A stretch of DNA of 64,000 nucleotides from JAHBNG01 sp039028975. GTDB taxonomy: Bacteria; Chloroflexota; Anaerolineae; Caldilineales; Caldilineaceae. The stretch lies in contig JBCCHB010000002.1 of the NCBI GenBank assembly GCA_039028975.1, forward strand, positions 124,001 to 188,000, read 5' to 3'. Below are positions 1-8,787 of this stretch, piece after piece; the stretch's first letter is position 1; every line of letters begins with the position of its first letter. Made by a program: the position numbers and the translations under genes. The notes beneath the pieces are model-generated. The model was not told the origin of the DNA. It saw only the letters and a program-made list of their open reading frames with translations, and did not search any database.

Positions 1-1
1 G

Positions 2-1555
2 CAACTAGGCAACGGGATATCGACTGACTTTCCGATGCCATATCGTTTGGTCGAAGAGCTGACTGTCGTTCAGCTTGTTCGTCAGCCGAACCGCTTCAAT
101 GCATTTGTGGGGTTGCCTCTAGGTTTGATGGCTGGATATGGGTTGCTGACCCTACGTCGCATGATAGGGTACCAAAAGGGCTTTCTTCTCTGTACAACCC
201 TCTTTTGTCTGCTCATTTTAGGTGAATATTGGGCTTACCCTTATGCATTGGAATCGACCCGGATTCCTCAATGGTACCACCAGCTTGCTAAGGAGCCAGA
301 TGATTTTGCCATCTTTGGCCTACCTCCCAGCACTAGGTTAGCCGATAAGTACTTTATGCACTATCAGATCCTACACCAGAAGCCCATGATAGAAGGGCAC
401 ATCTCTCGCCCCTCTTATGCGACCTTTGGGTTTATGGATCAGTCTGACTATCTTTGGCATCTGCGTATCCATCGCGAGATGAAACCCGAATTGATGGCTG
501 TGACCCACCAATTGCGCCTGCTGGCTGATGCCGATGTCCGTTACCTGATTCTACATAAAAATTTCTTAACCCCTGCCCAACTAGCGCAATTTGTCGATTG
601 GTTGACCTATGATCCATTCTATGAAGATGATGAGGTCATGGTGTACCATACTTCTCCCCAAATGGGCAAAAATTTTGCCATTGAAGAGTGGATGAGCGCT
701 GAAGTTGGGCTGATTCGCACCCACTACATGCCAGAAACCATTCCCCAAGGCGAGCCTCTTTCAGTAGATGCCCGTTGGGGCAGTCGGGGCCACCCGTCAA
801 TAGACTACGATGCCTGCCTGGTTCTATACAATGATCCACCTAGTAATTCACCGAATGATTTTCAGAATCCATCCCCAAGTGAGCAGGCACGTGAAGCGGG
901 TCATGTCGCCCAGCGTACGTGCCATCCTATTGGCGGTGAATTGACCACTTCGTTCTGGCAGGTAGACGAAGTGGCTCGAGGCGATTACACCATGCGGATC
1001 GATCCCCTTCTCGAGCCAGGGATGTACACATTAGCCTTAGAGGTCAAACCAACTGGGCAATCTGCTAATGAACCCGAACGTGCTAAGTACAGTGAGCGAG
1101 TGTTGGGGCCTGTCACCATTACTGAAAGAGAGCGTACCTTTGCTGTGCCCGCCCCAGAACATGTCGTGAATGTGACCTTTGGCCAGGAGCTTCAACTTTA
1201 TGGATTCGACGTAGCTCGGGAGGCCAATCGAGTACAAATTGCCCTTTATTGGCAGGCTCTCCAACGGATGGCGCGTTCTTATAAAGTCTTTGTTCATCTT
1301 ATCGATAGCGATACTGGCATGCTAATTGCTCAAAATGATTCTGTTCCTCGTCAATGGACCTATCCAACAACTTGGTGGGAGGCCAATGAATTTGTAGATG
1401 ATCGACTAGAACTGACAATAGAGCAGGCAACAGAGGCCAACATACGCCTCCTCGTTGGTCTATATGACGAGGAAACGATCACGCGGCTGCCCGCTAGAGA
1501 TGCAGAGGGCAACCATTTCCCAGATGATGCTGCCGTTTTAATTGATTTGGAGTAA
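2..1555 (+). CDS. C-terminal part of a polytopic membrane protein (GT-C/YfhO-like), truncated by the window edge
   Basis: The reading frame is open to the first bases of the window, so the gene starts upstream; the first ATG inside (position 35) is probably internal. The visible N-terminal part holds the end of a multi-pass membrane region, with hydrophobic stretches around FVGLPLGLMAGYGLL and FLLCTTLFCLLIL. The motif LVRQPNRFN just before them resembles the conserved (R/Q)xPxRF segment of large Chloroflexota membrane proteins annotated as YfhO or 6-pyruvoyl-tetrahydropterin-synthase-related. The remaining 400 or so residues look like a soluble, mainly beta, extracytoplasmic domain. By family analogy it could be a lipid-linked sugar transferase, but no catalytic residue is visible in this part. 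The next gene is convergent on the minus strand. Confidence 0.7.
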   Translation, partial: QLGNGISTDFPMPYRLVEELTVVQLVRQPNRFNAFVGLPLGLMAGYGLLTLRRMIGYQKGFLLCTTLFCLLILGEYWAYPYALESTRIPQWYHQLAKEPDDFAIFGLPPSTRLADKYFMHYQILHQKPMIEGHISRPSYATFGFMDQSDYLWHLRIHREMKPELMAVTHQLRLLADADVRYLILHKNFLTPAQLAQFVDWLTYDPFYEDDEVMVYHTSPQMGKNFAIEEWMSAEVGLIRTHYMPETIPQGEPLSVDARWGSRGHPSIDYDACLVLYNDPPSNSPNDFQNPSPSEQAREAGHVAQRTCHPIGGELTTSFWQVDEVARGDYTMRIDPLLEPGMYTLALEVKPTGQSANEPERAKYSERVLGPVTITERERTFAVPAPEHVVNVTFGQELQLYGFDVAREANRVQIALYWQALQRMARSYKVFVHLIDSDTGMLIAQNDSVPRQWTYPTTWWEANEFVDDRLELTIEQATEANIRLLVGLYDEETITRLPARDAEGNHFPDDAAVLIDLE

Positions 1556-1673
1556 GGATGATGGGTTGATGTTGGGCGGGTTGGTGTAGGTGGTTCGGTG
1601 TTCAATGTGTCGGTACGTCAGTCGTTGGTCAATCTATTGAATGCAAACTGACCAGCCGGCTAAACTTAAACTT

Positions 1674-3779
1674 TTACCCTTCTATCATTCGAAAGCGCGG
1701 TCGCATGGCGTTCGTAACACCCGCAGCCAGACCGACCGAAAAGAGAGCAATCGACGCACCATATCCAATCCAGCCGATAAAGGCACCACCAATGATGATG
1801 ACGCCAGGCACCACTGTACTCATCAGATTAGTGTACATGTTGGATTCAAATTGTTTAGAGAGTTCAAATAAGGCTTCTAACTGATTCAATGTTTGATCCA
1901 TCAAGATAATCTGAGCCGTGTCAGTGGCGATGGTGCTGGCGCCACGCAGCGAGACAGATACATTGGCCTTTTGCAGGGCAATCGAATCATTGATGCCGTC
2001 ACCTACGAAACAGACGGTTTTGCCCTCGGCTTGGAGTTGCTCAATCAGATCAGCCTTGTTTTCTGGTAAGGTCTCTGCAAAATGATAATCGATACCCAGT
2101 GATGAAGCCAAAGATCGAGTTGGTTGTTCATGGTCACCAGAGATGATGGCTGTCTCCAAGCCCGCCTGATGGATGTACTCTACAATTCTTTTGGCTTCAG
2201 GTCGCACGGTGGGAACTAATTCGATTGCACCAGCTAATTGCTCGTTTATCGCGACATAGACCAACGAGTTGCCCGCTTCATGGTTGCTCTGCTGAATAGC
2301 AGTTATTTCATCTGGGATGGATATAGCTTCCATTTGCATAAAACGATAGCTACCCACCCACACCAGCTCTTCTTCGAGCCGGACCTTAATCCCGTAGCCG
2401 ATCTCATACGCAGCATCGCTAATATCGGGTACTGAAAGACCTCGTGTTTCCGCTTCTTGCAGAATTGCTTTGGCAATGGGGTGTGTCTGTCGATATTCTG
2501 CCGCGGCAGCATAAGCCAGTAGTCTCTGTTCATCACAGCCAGCCACCGTGAAGATCCGTCCAACATGGGGTACCTCCTGGGTGAGGGTCCCCGTTTTGTC
2601 AAAAACGACAACATCGACCTTGCTCACCTGCTCCAGGGCACGTCCATCCTTGATCAGAACGCCTACCTGGGAAGTCAACTGGAGATAGTTCATGACGCTC
2701 AGTGGCCCCAGGATCTTCATATTGTAGCCAATGCCAGAGAAGAGGATGGCCAAGGTTCTGCTTGGGCCAACGAGGGGTAACGCTAAGATACTTAATAACA
2801 AAGTGGGGCCTGCTGCCCTATCTGCAATCTCCTTGCCGCGCAGTTGAACACCGGAGGTAAAGTTAGACGTCTCGGAAAGAATCTGACCCACTTGTGCCGC
2901 GGCCGTTTCCGCACCTGTTTTTTCAACTTGTACAACGATGCGGCCTGCCAGCACGACGGTGGCGGCAAAGACTGCCTCCCCAATGCCCTTCTCCGCGGGT
3001 TGGGCTTCGCCCGTGAGCATATGTTGGTCAATGCTAGCCATCCCTTCATAAATCTGACCATCCACGGGTACCATTTGTCCCGCTTCAATCACAACAAGGT
3101 CATCCATTTGTACCGCCTCGAAAGGAACACTCACCTCGATCCCATCTTGCAACACCCAGACATGTTTTGGCTGTTGACCAAAGAGATTTGTTAGCTTTTT
3201 GCGCGTACCATCTTTGCTGCTGGTTACCAGCTTTTGGGTAAAGGAATAGACCCATCCGGCCATTGCACCCATAACCATGATAGGAGGGCTAATAATCGTG
3301 TAGCCGAGGGAGCTAACTGCTAATGTGGCATCGACCACTGTTGTGCTGATTTTCCGCTCGCGCAAATCCTGATATGCTTCCTTAAAGAAGGGGATTTGTA
3401 GAAAGATCATGGGCGGAATGAAGAGGAAAATCAACGGTGGATAGAGCAATACAACCGCTGCCGTGGCCAGCACCATCGCTGATGAAAACTTGAACATCTG
3501 TTCGGCAAGCTGCTGCTCTTCACTTAGTACTTCTTCATCCAACGACATCTCCTGCATCTGTTTGAAACGTTCGTTATTATCAAAAAGGGAGTTAATTTTT
3601 TCCTGCTTAAATGCCTGTATCCGGCTGATAACGCGTTTAACCAGACCTGTGCTTGATGCAGTGTCAACAACGTGATTGCCATTCTTGCCCACGAGGATTG
3701 TTATATGCGAGGCTCTTTTGGGTGCGTATACTCTATCGACAAGCACCTGATTCACTCTAGATTGAATTGTAGATAACAT
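1674..3779 (-). CDS. P1B-like P-type ATPase without CPC motif or metal-binding N-terminal domain
   Basis: A 701-residue ATP-driven cation pump of the heavy-metal (P1B) subfamily. Visible motifs are TGEA in the actuator domain, the phosphorylation loop DKTGTLT (Asp394), the P1B-specific HP dipeptide in QTHPIAKAI, and GDGIND near the end of the P domain. Hydrophobic helices lie around residues 95-180, before DKTGT and at the C terminus. Where P1B pumps carry the ion-binding CPC, SPC or related motif about 40 residues before DKTGT, this protein reads GIGYNMKILGPL, with no Cys. The first 90 residues show no GMxCxxC metal-binding domain. Cargo therefore cannot be assigned; it may be an atypical P1B pump or a divergent orphan. 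The ATG at 3779 is preceded by AGGG. It is monocistronic, convergent with the upstream membrane-protein gene. Confidence 0.9.
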   Translation of the reverse strand: MLSTIQSRVNQVLVDRVYAPKRASHITILVGKNGNHVVDTASSTGLVKRVISRIQAFKQEKINSLFDNNERFKQMQEMSLDEEVLSEEQQLAEQMFKFSSAMVLATAAVVLLYPPLIFLFIPPMIFLQIPFFKEAYQDLRERKISTTVVDATLAVSSLGYTIISPPIMVMGAMAGWVYSFTQKLVTSSKDGTRKKLTNLFGQQPKHVWVLQDGIEVSVPFEAVQMDDLVVIEAGQMVPVDGQIYEGMASIDQHMLTGEAQPAEKGIGEAVFAATVVLAGRIVVQVEKTGAETAAAQVGQILSETSNFTSGVQLRGKEIADRAAGPTLLLSILALPLVGPSRTLAILFSGIGYNMKILGPLSVMNYLQLTSQVGVLIKDGRALEQVSKVDVVVFDKTGTLTQEVPHVGRIFTVAGCDEQRLLAYAAAAEYRQTHPIAKAILQEAETRGLSVPDISDAAYEIGYGIKVRLEEELVWVGSYRFMQMEAISIPDEITAIQQSNHEAGNSLVYVAINEQLAGAIELVPTVRPEAKRIVEYIHQAGLETAIISGDHEQPTRSLASSLGIDYHFAETLPENKADLIEQLQAEGKTVCFVGDGINDSIALQKANVSVSLRGASTIATDTAQIILMDQTLNQLEALFELSKQFESNMYTNLMSTVVPGVIIIGGAFIGWIGYGASIALFSVGLAAGVTNAMRPRFRMIEG

Positions 3780-3892
3780 TCGATTCCCTATTCGTTGACT
3801 TGCCCATCTGGTTGGCCTGCTTAAACATTTCGTTTACTCGATAATATCACGAATCCGCTATTCTACCCAGCGCCTGAATATAAAGTCCATTG

Positions 3893-4138
3893 TCACCTCA
3901 CCATTGAATCTGTTGTAATCGTTTCTCGCGCCAATGACGCAATTGCAGCCCTCAAGCTCTCCGCCAAGACAGTCACATGGGGCTGATAGAGCAGCGTTGT
4001 GTGGGAGCCGGGTACCTTATGCGCAGTCACCTCCCCAAACGGAGACCAATTATCAACCATAGCGTGGTATAAACGTGGGATTGGCCTGACGTTTACCTTA
4101 AATTTCTGGGATTCATACGATCGGGGAATTGGTTTAAC
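3893..4138 (-). pseudogene. Relic of a type I PKS/NRPS thioesterase domain (C-terminal end)
   Basis: An 81-codon open stretch closed upstream by an in-frame stop; from the first ATG (4060) it encodes 55 residues. The translation contains VTAHKVPGSHTTLL followed by QPHVTVLAESLRAAI. This matches the end of alpha/beta-hydrolase thioesterases that release polyketides and peptides, whose catalytic His lies in a (V/A)PGxHxxML motif followed by PHVxxLAxxL. Nucleophile Ser, acidic residue and lid are absent, so the gene is a remnant. It lies next to a DUF35 gene and about 17 kb from a ketosynthase/FAAL-ACP operon, which suggests, without proving it, that more biosynthetic genes were once here. Confidence 0.6.
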
Positions 4139-4221
4139 TCAGTGTGATTGACTCGGTTAGGTTCTTTCTAGTGGGGCGCGGCCTAAGGATCGAAACGTAT
4201 ATAAAACGTAGTTATATACTG

Positions 4222-4267
4222 CCAAAAGCTATCAAATACCCAAAAAACAGCGTTTGGTAGCTTTTGG
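4222..4267. repeat. 46-bp inverted repeat
   Basis: Arms CCAAAAGCTATCAAA (4222-4236) and TTTGGTAGCTTTTGG (4253-4267) pair over 15 bases with one mismatch around a 16-base loop. There is no T run on either side, so it is not a standard terminator. It sits upstream of the DUF35 gene. Confidence 0.7.
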
Positions 4268-4422
4268 TCGCCCTAATCTGCTATCCTTTTATCAGTTCCA
4301 GCCGGTATTATTCACAGAACGGCTTGGATTCCAAGAAATCGATAAGAAAGAAAACAGACTATTTTGGTCGGGTCGATATTCTTCCTTATGTCAACTGTAT
4401 ATAGATGAAAGGATAGTTTTCA

Positions 4423-4827
4423 ATGGGCATACCTAATTTATGGCGCACCAAAGGACAGCGTTACAGTCTTGCAGGTGAGATCTGTCCATCTTGTTCAGAA
4501 TATATCTTCCCTCCGCGGGATGTTTGCCCTCACTGTACAAAGCCTGCTGGTCCCATTCATACACTGAGTGGCCGTGGAGAAGTATATAGTTACAGCACGA
4601 TGTACAATGTACCACAAGGCTTTCAAAGTCAGAGCCCTTATACGGTTGCATTGATTAAGCTGGAAGAAGGGCCAATTGTTACGGCACAATTGACTGATGT
4701 AGAAAATGACCAAGTGCAAATTGGTATGAAAGTGGAAATGGTCACGAGGAAGCTTCGGGAGGACGGTGAAGAAGGACAGATTATTTACGGATATAAATTC
4801 CGCCCTGCCCTAAATTTAGCTGCTTGA
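4423..4827 (+). CDS. DUF35 family Zn-ribbon/OB-fold protein
   Basis: A 134-residue protein with an N-terminal rubredoxin-like zinc ribbon (C21xxC24 and C35xxC38, in CPSC and CPHC) followed by an OB-fold-like beta domain (residues about 45-130). This is the layout of DUF35/ChsH2-type acyl-CoA-associated proteins. In characterised cases such proteins form complexes with thiolases, HMG-CoA synthase or acyl-CoA hydratases and help in acyl-CoA binding. No thiolase gene is adjacent, so its partner must be elsewhere. The ATG at 4423 is preceded by AAAGGA at suitable spacing. The length is typical for the family. A thioesterase relic lies upstream on the opposite strand. Confidence 0.85.
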   Translation: MGIPNLWRTKGQRYSLAGEICPSCSEYIFPPRDVCPHCTKPAGPIHTLSGRGEVYSYSTMYNVPQGFQSQSPYTVALIKLEEGPIVTAQLTDVENDQVQIGMKVEMVTRKLREDGEEGQIIYGYKFRPALNLAA

Positions 4828-4953
4828 TCAATGCAGGAGGTTACGCCCTACTGATAATCGAGGCAAATATTCTCATATCGGTCTTATCTACGTACGCTCT
4901 CAGTATAACAATCTTACCGGTTCTTGAACTCAAAATAATAGGATTCGGTCGCT

Positions 4954-5535
4954 CTATTCCATTGTCCTCGTAGGGCGCATAAAAGGATTGCTTTTAGTAC
5001 CGCGCCGCTGGACAGATGCTATCTCAATCTGCTCATCGTTCCCAAAGGAAGAGGGCATTGGATTAGGGTCTTCGGTATGTGCGAATGCTTGCCCCCTCTG
5101 CTGAGAGGTACCGCAGTAGACGCAGATTTCCCATTCAGCGCGTACAAGTTGTTTACAGCTTTGGCAAGAATGCTGAAGCTGTCCATGACAGGTTGGGCAA
5201 AAGATCCACTTCTCATCGATTGGCGTGCCACATTGATGACACGCAGAAGAACCCTCAAGCTCTCGCAACAGCGCTTCTTCTTCTAAGGCCCTATCATAGA
5301 CTTCTGCCAGCGTCTCTTTTGGTCGAATCATCATATAAAGGATCAATCCAATAATTGGGAAGATGAGTACCAAAAGGCAAGCTAATAGGATGGCGAGCCA
5401 ATCACGACTGCGCGAGCGAATGTCATTAAAGGTCCATATCCCCATCGAAATCCAAAATGCAAAGAGGAATGCGCCGAACCCTGCAACAATGATCCCCGCA
5501 ATCGTCCCAATAGTATTGATTAGTTCATCGGACAT
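4954..5535 (-). CDS. Membrane protein with two N-terminal helices and a double zinc ribbon
   Basis: A 193-residue protein. The N-terminal 70 residues form two hydrophobic helices (IAGIIVAGFGAFLFAFWI and LAILLACLLVLIFPIIG), followed by a cytoplasmic tail with four CxxC pairs (CHQC, CPTC, CQSC, CVYC). These make two adjacent zinc ribbons of the DZR type. The last 50 residues are polar and probably disordered. The ATG at 5535 is chosen; the TTG four codons earlier has no better ribosome site. The function is unknown; proteins of this design are common in Chloroflexota and Firmicutes and are often called zinc-ribbon membrane proteins. It is a single gene between the DUF35 gene (convergent) and ndk. 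Confidence 0.8.
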   Translation of the reverse strand: MSDELINTIGTIAGIIVAGFGAFLFAFWISMGIWTFNDIRSRSRDWLAILLACLLVLIFPIIGLILYMMIRPKETLAEVYDRALEEEALLRELEGSSACHQCGTPIDEKWIFCPTCHGQLQHSCQSCKQLVRAEWEICVYCGTSQQRGQAFAHTEDPNPMPSSFGNDEQIEIASVQRRGTKSNPFMRPTRTME

Positions 5536-5715
5536 ATAGTATTCCAAGAAAGATAATCAAATAAGTTCGAATCATTACTTGCAAGAACACCCCCTTGCCA
5601 AACAATTTGGCGCGGAGAGTGGCTGCTACGTATGGCCTATTGATTATCAGCAGATTGTGTTTGCTATGCCATTATTTTGAAAACCGTGGTTTGCCAAGTG
5701 GTTTATGCGATAACC

Positions 5716-5744
5716 AATGATGGATAGATAGTCTATCCATCATT
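5716..5744 (-). terminator. Perfect hairpin after ndk
   Basis: AATGATGGATAGA (5716-5728) and TCTATCCATCATT (5732-5744) pair perfectly over 13 bases with a 3-base loop, 10 bases past the ndk stop. On the minus strand no T run follows; on the plus strand ATTTTTATT follows a few bases later. It is probably a transcription end signal for ndk or an mRNA-stabilising stem. Confidence 0.6.
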
Positions 5745-5754
5745 GATCAGATTT

Positions 5755-6201
5755 TTATTCAAAAATCCACTGGTCATTGGCCCGATCCCAACTGATCAGA
5801 TCCTCGCCAAACCATAGTGCTATTTCGCTGACGGCGGTCTCCGCCCCGTCACTTGCGTGGACTAAATTGCGACCAATCTCTAAGCCAAAATCAGCTCGAA
5901 TCGTACCTGGAGCTGCTTCAGATGGTTTGGTTGCACCAACTGTGGAACGAACAGCAGAAATGGCATCCGTCCCTTCCAAAACCATGGCCACTACTGGCGA
6001 ACTGGTAATGTAGGAAATTAGGCTATTATAAAATGGACGTTCAGCGTGAACGGCGTAATGCTCACTGGCCAGTTCATTGCTGACTTGTACCATCTTCATG
6101 GCAACAAGCTTCAGGCCGCGCTGCTCGAATCGACTGATAATTTCGCCAACTAGACCGCGCTGAACCGCGTCTGGCTTTAAGATAATGAAAGTCTTTTCCA
6201 T
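5755..6201 (-). CDS. ndk: Nucleoside diphosphate kinase
   Basis: A 148-residue enzyme that transfers the gamma phosphate from ATP to nucleoside diphosphates through a phosphohistidine. The whole family is recognisable: N-terminal TFIILKPDAVQRGLVGEII, RPFYNSLISYITSSPVVAMV, the substrate loop VGATKPSEAAPGTIRADF, and the catalytic His115 in NLVHASD. The start is placed at ATG 6201 because AAAGGA lies about 10 bases upstream and MEKTF is the usual N terminus; a longer frame upstream would add 29 unconserved residues. The length agrees with bacterial Ndk (about 140-150). It is a stand-alone gene ending in a strong hairpin. Confidence 0.97.
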   Translation of the reverse strand: MEKTFIILKPDAVQRGLVGEIISRFEQRGLKLVAMKMVQVSNELASEHYAVHAERPFYNSLISYITSSPVVAMVLEGTDAISAVRSTVGATKPSEAAPGTIRADFGLEIGRNLVHASDGAETAVSEIALWFGEDLISWDRANDQWIFE

Positions 6202-6421
6202 TATAAATATTCCTTTGAATAGTTCGCCAGTAAAATTTTGTCCCGGCTTTTGTCTAATCAGCCTGAGATACCTAAAAATGAAGAACATTCCTATCTACAT
6301 AGGAACAGGAATTTTACCTGGCTGTTTATAAGTTCTTTTGATTGTGCTCAATGTTACAAACTGAGAATAGATTTTATATGGCTATCGATAAATAAGCGAT
6401 AATAACTTGACCCACCGAATT

Positions 6422-7225
6422 TTAACCTATCCTGTCCAACAACTCAACTTCTGCTTTCGTTATGGAAATTTCGAACGACGTGTCTAACTCACCAATACCC
6501 AGCCACGTGTAGATATATTCGTTGCTGGGATCCATCATATTAATGGGATTATGGGCTAGCGCGCGGTCATTGGCATCTCCAATACTGTTGAGTACAACCC
6601 AGGGTAGGAGCAAGTTTTTTTCCCTATCAAGGAGTTTGCGGGCCAGTTGATAAGCGGTCGAACGACGGTTACGCTGCCAATGAGTTACCAACGTCCCTAA
6701 TAAGAAATCATTACGTTGTGCGTTTGCTTTGATGAGTGATTCATACTCCTTGGCAGCATATTCCCACTGTCCGCACCGAAGATAAATTGTCGCCAAACAA
6801 GCTGGGTTTAGGGCCAAGGGATCTATTTTGTTGATGGTTGTTCGACTTAGTCCAACGCGAATCATCGGATCATATGGTGAAGCTTCAAAGGCTCGTTGCC
6901 AAATTGACCGAGCGCGAAGACGATTCCCTTTCTGCTCTACACCCATTGCAACAGTAGACCAAGCCATGGGATTGCCTGGATCGGCCCGGAGGAGACGGGT
7001 GGCCCAATCGATCCCTTCATCCCACCGCTGTAGCTGCCATATTGCTCTAAGAAGTCGTTGGTAAGTTGGTAGGTGTCGGGGTAGCTGCCTAAGTATAACC
7101 CGAATAATGAGTAGTGCATCTTCAGCTCTTGCGGCATCCAACAATTCGTCAATACGCAGGCTCCACAAATCCAGAGACAATAAGATAAGTTCTTCGTCTG
7201 TTAACGGAGACTCTTGTTCAGCCAT
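6422..7225 (-). CDS. TPR-like repeat protein
   Basis: A 267-residue soluble protein with helical tetratricopeptide-like repeats; segments such as RDEGIDWATRLLRADPGNPMAWSTVAM-type helices and AKEYESLIKANAQRNDFLLG have the W/L/G/Y/A/P spacing of TPRs (residues about 40-200). There is no signal peptide or membrane helix and no enzymatic domain is visible, so it probably acts as a protein-interaction scaffold. The start at ATG 7225 is supported by GGGGAG five bases upstream. It lies downstream of the double-DsbA lipoprotein gene, separated from it by a terminator-like hairpin (7247-7278). The exact partner is not deducible. Confidence 0.75.
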   Translation of the reverse strand: MAEQESPLTDEELILLSLDLWSLRIDELLDAARAEDALLIIRVILRQLPRHLPTYQRLLRAIWQLQRWDEGIDWATRLLRADPGNPMAWSTVAMGVEQKGNRLRARSIWQRAFEASPYDPMIRVGLSRTTINKIDPLALNPACLATIYLRCGQWEYAAKEYESLIKANAQRNDFLLGTLVTHWQRNRRSTAYQLARKLLDREKNLLLPWVVLNSIGDANDRALAHNPINMMDPSNEYIYTWLGIGELDTSFEISITKAEVELLDRIG

Positions 7226-7246
7226 ATGTCTCCCCAGAAACAAAAG

Positions 7247-7278
7247 ATACCGATGTTTGGTTCCCCCAACATCGGTAT
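7247..7278 (-). terminator. Rho-independent terminator of the DsbA-like lipoprotein gene
   Basis: ATACCGATGTT (7247-7257) pairs with AACATCGGTAT (7268-7278) over 11 bases. On the minus strand the hairpin is followed by CTTTTGTTTC, a T-rich tail. It lies 46 bases past the lipoprotein stop and 22 bases before the start of the TPR gene, so it could also attenuate read-through into that gene. Confidence 0.7.
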
Positions 7279-7323
7279 GGCACGAATAAGTTATCTCGAC
7301 TCATCCCCAAACTATTCAAAGTT

Positions 7324-8787
7324 CTATGGTGCGGAGTCAACTACCTCTTGAAGAGCTTGCGTAAACGCCTCAGCAGGCAAGGCCCCTGGTATAATTCGGC
7401 CTTGGCCACCTGATAAGACAATAAAGGTTGGCGTGCCCTGTACGAATGGGCGGCCTTCCGCAAAATCACTTTCAATCAGTTCCATCATAGACTCATCAGC
7501 CAAGCAAACCTCAAACGCGTCCGTGTCCAGACCAAGTTCGACAGCCATTTCAACAAAGATCGGATTCGGTTCGCGAATCGACCAGTTGGAGGTATACGCA
7601 AAGAGCAGTTCGTGCATTTCCCAGAATTGGCCTTGCAATGCCGCACATTCAGCTGCAACGCCTGCCATAGGTGCTTGTGGATGAATGTTCAGAGGGAAGT
7701 GCTTGAAGACCCACCGAATCTGACCCGAATCAACGAATTGTTCATCTAAAATCGGTTGCGTATCCGTTGTATGGCGTCGGCAGAAGGGGCATTGATAATC
7801 ACTATATTCAACAATCACAACAGGTGCATCCAAGCTCCCTCGATAGGCATCACCAGCGACTGTATAGCCAGGGCGGTCTGGGTCAGCTGCAAGCCCTTCC
7901 TCCGTCGCCCAGAAAGGAATTTCTGCCTCATCAGGTGGTGGTGATTCAGCACCGTCGGGTGATTCTCCGCGAGCGATCGCATCGATCCACTCAGCAAATT
8001 TTTGGAATGGCTGGGCACCCACCAAGTCATATGTTGCGCCCGATGATTCGTTGACGAATTGGAAGCTAGGGGTTCCGCCAAATCCCAATGATCGACCCAT
8101 TGCATATGACTTTTCGATAATGGCGTCTGGACGACCACTTACCATGCAGTCAGAAAACACCTCTGAATCGATGTCAAGTTGAGTGCTTAACTCTTCAAAG
8201 AAAGGAATAGGGTCTGCTAAGCTCCCCCACTCATTTTGGGTTTCAAAGATGAGTGCATGCATCTCCCAATAAGCTATTGGATTCTGCTCGCCCGTGCAAA
8301 TTGCGGCTGATGAAGCGGCTGGTGCATTGGGGTGAATCTGCACAAGTGGAAAATCCATAAAAACAATCCGGGCCTGACCAGACTGGATATATGCTTCATT
8401 GAGGGAGGGTTCAGTTTGGGTGAAGTGTCTTAAACAGAAGGGGCATTCATAATCACTATACTCATAAATAGTCACAGGGGCATCAGGCTCACCACGAAAG
8501 ATAGTTCCATCGGCCATGACACCGACAGGCATTCCTTGGTATTCGCCAACAATTTCATATTCTTCGGATTCTGTTTCCTCAGGAGTATCCGAACCCGTAC
8601 TTGCTTCATCGGCACTTGTTCCGCCAGGAGCTGGTTCATCGGCACTTAAGTCCGAGCTTGATGAACCCACGTCCAATGGAGCAATTTCGGTACAGGCACT
8701 CACAAGAAGTACAACAAGTAAGATAGATATTACATAGAGCGAACCAGAAGCATAGGGATTCTTGATATTTATTTCTTGATGATTCAT
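7324..8787 (-). CDS. Lipoprotein with two tandem DsbA-like thiol-disulfide oxidoreductase domains
   Basis: A 487-residue exported lipoprotein: a hydrophobic signal ending in the lipobox LVSAC (Cys32) and an acidic Ser/Asp/Glu-rich linker to about residue 85. Two DsbA/DsbG-like thioredoxin-fold domains follow, each with a CPFC active site (Cys115/118 in YECPFCLRH; Cys333/336 in YQCPFCRRH) and a cis-Pro loop (GGTPSF, QGTPTF). Both domains also carry the IHP(N/Q)AP segment seen in DsbA-family lipoproteins. The domains are clearly duplicated. Expected role: forming or isomerising disulfides in exported proteins outside the membrane; several Cys-rich exported proteins are encoded elsewhere in this window. 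The start at ATG 8787 is chosen for AAAGGA upstream. No vitamin K epoxide reductase or DsbB partner gene is adjacent. Confidence 0.92.
   Translation of the reverse strand: MNHQEINIKNPYASGSLYVISILLVVLLVSACTEIAPLDVGSSSSDLSADEPAPGGTSADEASTGSDTPEETESEEYEIVGEYQGMPVGVMADGTIFRGEPDAPVTIYEYSDYECPFCLRHFTQTEPSLNEAYIQSGQARIVFMDFPLVQIHPNAPAASSAAICTGEQNPIAYWEMHALIFETQNEWGSLADPIPFFEELSTQLDIDSEVFSDCMVSGRPDAIIEKSYAMGRSLGFGGTPSFQFVNESSGATYDLVGAQPFQKFAEWIDAIARGESPDGAESPPPDEAEIPFWATEEGLAADPDRPGYTVAGDAYRGSLDAPVVIVEYSDYQCPFCRRHTTDTQPILDEQFVDSGQIRWVFKHFPLNIHPQAPMAGVAAECAALQGQFWEMHELLFAYTSNWSIREPNPIFVEMAVELGLDTDAFEVCLADESMMELIESDFAEGRPFVQGTPTFIVLSGGQGRIIPGALPAEAFTQALQEVVDSAP

Larger units (their letters stand above)
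3780..4422. other. Intergenic region with a thioesterase relic and an inverted repeat
   Basis: No intact gene is present in 643 bases between the P-type ATPase start and the DUF35 gene. It contains the thioesterase relic at 3893-4138 and the inverted repeat at 4222-4267, listed separately. The remainder is AT-rich, with no recognisable coding signal. Confidence 0.6.

Noticed and set aside
6202..6288. 29-residue N-terminal extension of nucleoside diphosphate kinase
   Set aside because: Not conserved in the family, and a good ribosome site stands before the internal ATG at 6201.
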